Assembly: GCA_002424525.1 (NCBI GenBank)
Contig: DIKJ01000175.1
Location: 4,496 to 13,129 of the forward strand
Length of the DNA stretch: 8,634 nt
Direction: 5' to 3'
Origin: Bacteroidales bacterium UBA5621
GTDB lineage: Bacteria > Bacteroidota > Bacteroidia > Bacteroidales > VadinHA17
Shown here: positions 6,734 to 8,634 of the stretch, in pieces
Layout: each line of letters starts with the position of its first letter
Position numbering within the stretch: the first letter of the stretch is position 1
Position numbers and translations under genes: made by a program
Notes under the pieces: generated by a model
Told to the model about the DNA's origin: nothing
Database searches by the model: none
What the model saw: only the letters and a program-made list of their open reading frames with translations

Positions 6734-8554
6734 TTAATCCATCGTCGTAAAACCAAAGACAGGTGCTGGATGGGTCAGATGAAAGTCGAAGACCACTATT
6801 TCATTCAGACCGGCCCTGAGCCAGACGCCGGGGCAGAATAATCTCTGCTGAGGCCCTATATTCCAGTAACGGCCAAGGTTGCGGCCATTTACCCACACAA
6901 TTCCCTTCTTATAATTTGAAACGTCCAGAAACGTATCGCCAACCTTATCAATGAAGAAGTTGCCCTTGAAGAATATTCCTGGTTTACCTGTTGTTTTGGC
7001 CGACGACCTGAGGTCATAGACAAATTTATCAGTCATCGGAAGGTTATAAACCTGCCAGTTCGTCAGAGTCAGGCCATTGAGGGTTACGCTGTCGGTAATT
7101 CCCTTTCTGTCGATAAGATTCTGGCCAAAATTAATACGTCCCATTGCTTCGACCAGTAATTCAAGCACAGGCTTGGCGGAACTGCTCTCAGGGATCTCAA
7201 TAGAGTTTATCCCTTCCCGTCTGTTGAGAGTTCCGATATATTTGCTGTCAAGAAACACGGTTGCATAATCATGCAGGTCGGCAACAGTCAGTGTGCCCTT
7301 CTTTTGGTCTATAAGTTCAGTTTTATAAAGGATAAGCCCATAATCCTGGCCGTATGCTTCGAAAGTCTTCGGCTGAACGGAGCTTACGGGTTTAGGGAGA
7401 TTATCCCACAAGGGAGAAAAAACACCAAGGCCTATGACTGGTATCTCAATTGCAGGAATGGGTTCAGGTATCGGAGGTAATTTTTTCCCCTTCGGAAGAT
7501 AGGAGGTTATCAGTTCGCGCAGAGCCGTATATTTCGCGGTGGGTCGTCCCTGTTCATCAACGGGAGCATCATAATCGTAGCTTGTCACATGGGGCTCATA
7601 GCCCCTGTTCCCTGAATTCGCGCCTGCAGTAAAGCCAAAATTGGTGCCTCCGTGTATTACATAAAGATTAAATGATTTCCTGTTGTCCATCAGGAACCTG
7701 ACCTCCCTCATAAGAGTTGCAGTATCTGGTCGCGCCCACTTCTCCCCCCAGTGTGTCAGCCATCCGGGATAAGTTTCACTGCTGAATACCGGAACTCCTG
7801 GATTTATTCTGCCAGCCAGCTCCCAGTGAGAAGGTGCGTTGCCCGGATCGAGTCCCACAGCACATCCTGGAAGAGTCCCTGCCTCCAGCATATAATCCGT
7901 CGGTCCGTCGCCTGTAAAAAACGGAACATCAATTCCGTTTTTGAGCCATATTTCCTTTAATCGTGCCATATAATTACGGTCGGTTCCATAACTACCGTAT
8001 TCATTCTCGATCTGCAACATAATGATCGGGCCTCCGCGTGTGATGAGCCAAGGTTTCAATTCTTCTGAGAGCCGTTTCATATATCGTTCAGCTGCAGACA
8101 TATATCTTGCATCCATGGATCTGAGACTTATATCAGGAATTCTTAAAAGGTAAGGAGGTATCCCTCCCATCTCCCATTCTGCACAGACATATGGTCCGGG
8201 TCTGACAAGTAGCCACATTCCCTCGTCCCTCACGAGCCTGAAGAACTCCTGGATGTTGCGGTTCCCTGTCGAAAAATCGTAAATTCCCTCCTCAGCCTCA
8301 TGGTAGTTCCAGAAGATATAAACACCGATTGTGTTACAGCCCATTGCTTTCGCCATCCTGATCCTGTGCCTCCAGTACTCAGCGGGAATTCTTGCAGGAT
8401 GCATCTCACCGCTTATTATCTGGAAGGGCAGATCATTGAGCAGGAATTCCGTTTCGCCTAATCTGAAAGTATGTCTGGCTCTTTGTGCTTTTGCAGATGG
8501 TAGTGATCCCATCTGTATTATTATCAGGAAGAACATTATGTACCTGGTTCTCAT
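6734..8554 (-). CDS. Secreted GH35 beta-galactosidase
   Basis: This glycoside hydrolase family 35 enzyme is a retaining exo-beta-galactosidase acting on terminal galactose of oligo- or polysaccharides. An N-terminal signal peptide (residues 1-23, hydrophobic stretch 7-17, likely cut after AKA before Q24) sends it to the periplasm or beyond. The catalytic TIM barrel covers about 30-355: SGEMHPARIP (48-57), VYIFWNYHE (78-86), VRPGPYVCAEWEMGG (117-131), then GGPIIMLQIENEYGSYG (174-190), in which E185 is the acid/base. The nucleophile is E260 in SSETYPGWL (258-266); the 75-residue spacing is normal for the family. HGGTNFG (301-307) is also typical. Beta-sandwich domains follow to the end, closing with the conserved WVNGRNLGRYWNIGPQQ (554-570). 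The length of 606 residues is complete. The only in-frame ATG after the upstream stop is the one chosen. It converges on uxaE with a 27 bp gap. Confidence 0.96.
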   Translation of the reverse strand: MRTRYIMFFLIIIQMGSLPSAKAQRARHTFRLGETEFLLNDLPFQIISGEMHPARIPAEYWRHRIRMAKAMGCNTIGVYIFWNYHEAEEGIYDFSTGNRNIQEFFRLVRDEGMWLLVRPGPYVCAEWEMGGIPPYLLRIPDISLRSMDARYMSAAERYMKRLSEELKPWLITRGGPIIMLQIENEYGSYGTDRNYMARLKEIWLKNGIDVPFFTGDGPTDYMLEAGTLPGCAVGLDPGNAPSHWELAGRINPGVPVFSSETYPGWLTHWGEKWARPDTATLMREVRFLMDNRKSFNLYVIHGGTNFGFTAGANSGNRGYEPHVTSYDYDAPVDEQGRPTAKYTALRELITSYLPKGKKLPPIPEPIPAIEIPVIGLGVFSPLWDNLPKPVSSVQPKTFEAYGQDYGLILYKTELIDQKKGTLTVADLHDYATVFLDSKYIGTLNRREGINSIEIPESSSAKPVLELLVEAMGRINFGQNLIDRKGITDSVTLNGLTLTNWQVYNLPMTDKFVYDLRSSAKTTGKPGIFFKGNFFIDKVGDTFLDVSNYKKGIVWVNGRNLGRYWNIGPQQRLFCPGVWLRAGLNEIVVFDFHLTHPAPVFGFTTMD

Positions 8555-8580
8555 TAGTGTATTTTTTATTTCTGTCTGAA

Positions 8581-8634
8581 TTATCTAAATCTCAGGGGAG
8601 TCACACTTAGTATTCGCAATTCCTCATCCACCAC
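8581..8634 (-). CDS. Possible 3' end of an unidentified upstream gene
   Basis: Reading the minus strand from the window edge, one frame stays open for 17 codons (ending ...LRILSVTPLRFR) and stops at TAA (8583-8581), 26 bp before the GH35 start. The other two minus-strand frames contain early stops. A gene ending here would put the GH35 gene second in an operon. Seventeen codons are open by chance close to half the time, so this is only a possibility, and no family can be recognised from it. Confidence 0.22.
   Translation of the reverse strand: MVDEELRILSVTPLRFR

Overview
The window reads as accessory carbohydrate-metabolism DNA from a member of the Bacteroidota, probably a Bacteroidales or Marinilabiliales relative. 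This is inferred from protein style (Gfo/Idh/MocA, GH35 and UxaE-like sequences typical of that phylum), moderate GC, the near absence of Shine-Dalgarno motifs before obvious genes, and an A-rich heptamer repeat of a kind seen between genes in this phylum. No RNA gene, insertion sequence, CRISPR array or phage gene is visible.

Layout: five or six plus-strand units face one minus-strand gene. (1) 1-741 is the 3' part of a Gfo/Idh/MocA NAD(P)-dependent oxidoreductase; its end runs into the heptamer repeat at 701-797. (2) 849-2309 encodes decarboxylating 6-phosphogluconate dehydrogenase (gnd). (3) 2370-5390 encodes a complete three-component TRAP transporter: DctP-type binding lipoprotein, small DctQ permease, large DctM permease. 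(4) 5429-6706 encodes a tagaturonate/fructuronate epimerase-like protein (UxaE family). (5) 8554-6734 on the minus strand encodes a secreted GH35 beta-galactosidase, convergent with uxaE across 27 bp. A short open frame at 8634-8581 (minus) may be the tail of another gene upstream of the GH35 gene.

How they fit together: GH35 would release terminal beta-galactose from a plant or algal glycan in the periplasm or outside the cell. The TRAP system would import an organic acid, most plausibly a hexuronate such as galacturonate or glucuronate. UxaE would interconvert tagaturonate and fructuronate, so that galacturonate- and glucuronate-derived carbon share one route toward mannonate and 2-keto-3-deoxygluconate. 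The Gfo/Idh/MocA enzyme and Gnd add redox steps, but their link to hexuronates is contextual only. The remaining hexuronate enzymes (UxaC, UxuB, UxuA, KdgK, KdgA) are not in the window. The most interesting points are the TRAP-UxaE pairing in a Bacteroidota-like genome, an enlarged DctM with an apparent extra two-helix insert, a lipid-anchored TRAP binding protein, and a repeat that has grown into the end of a coding sequence.
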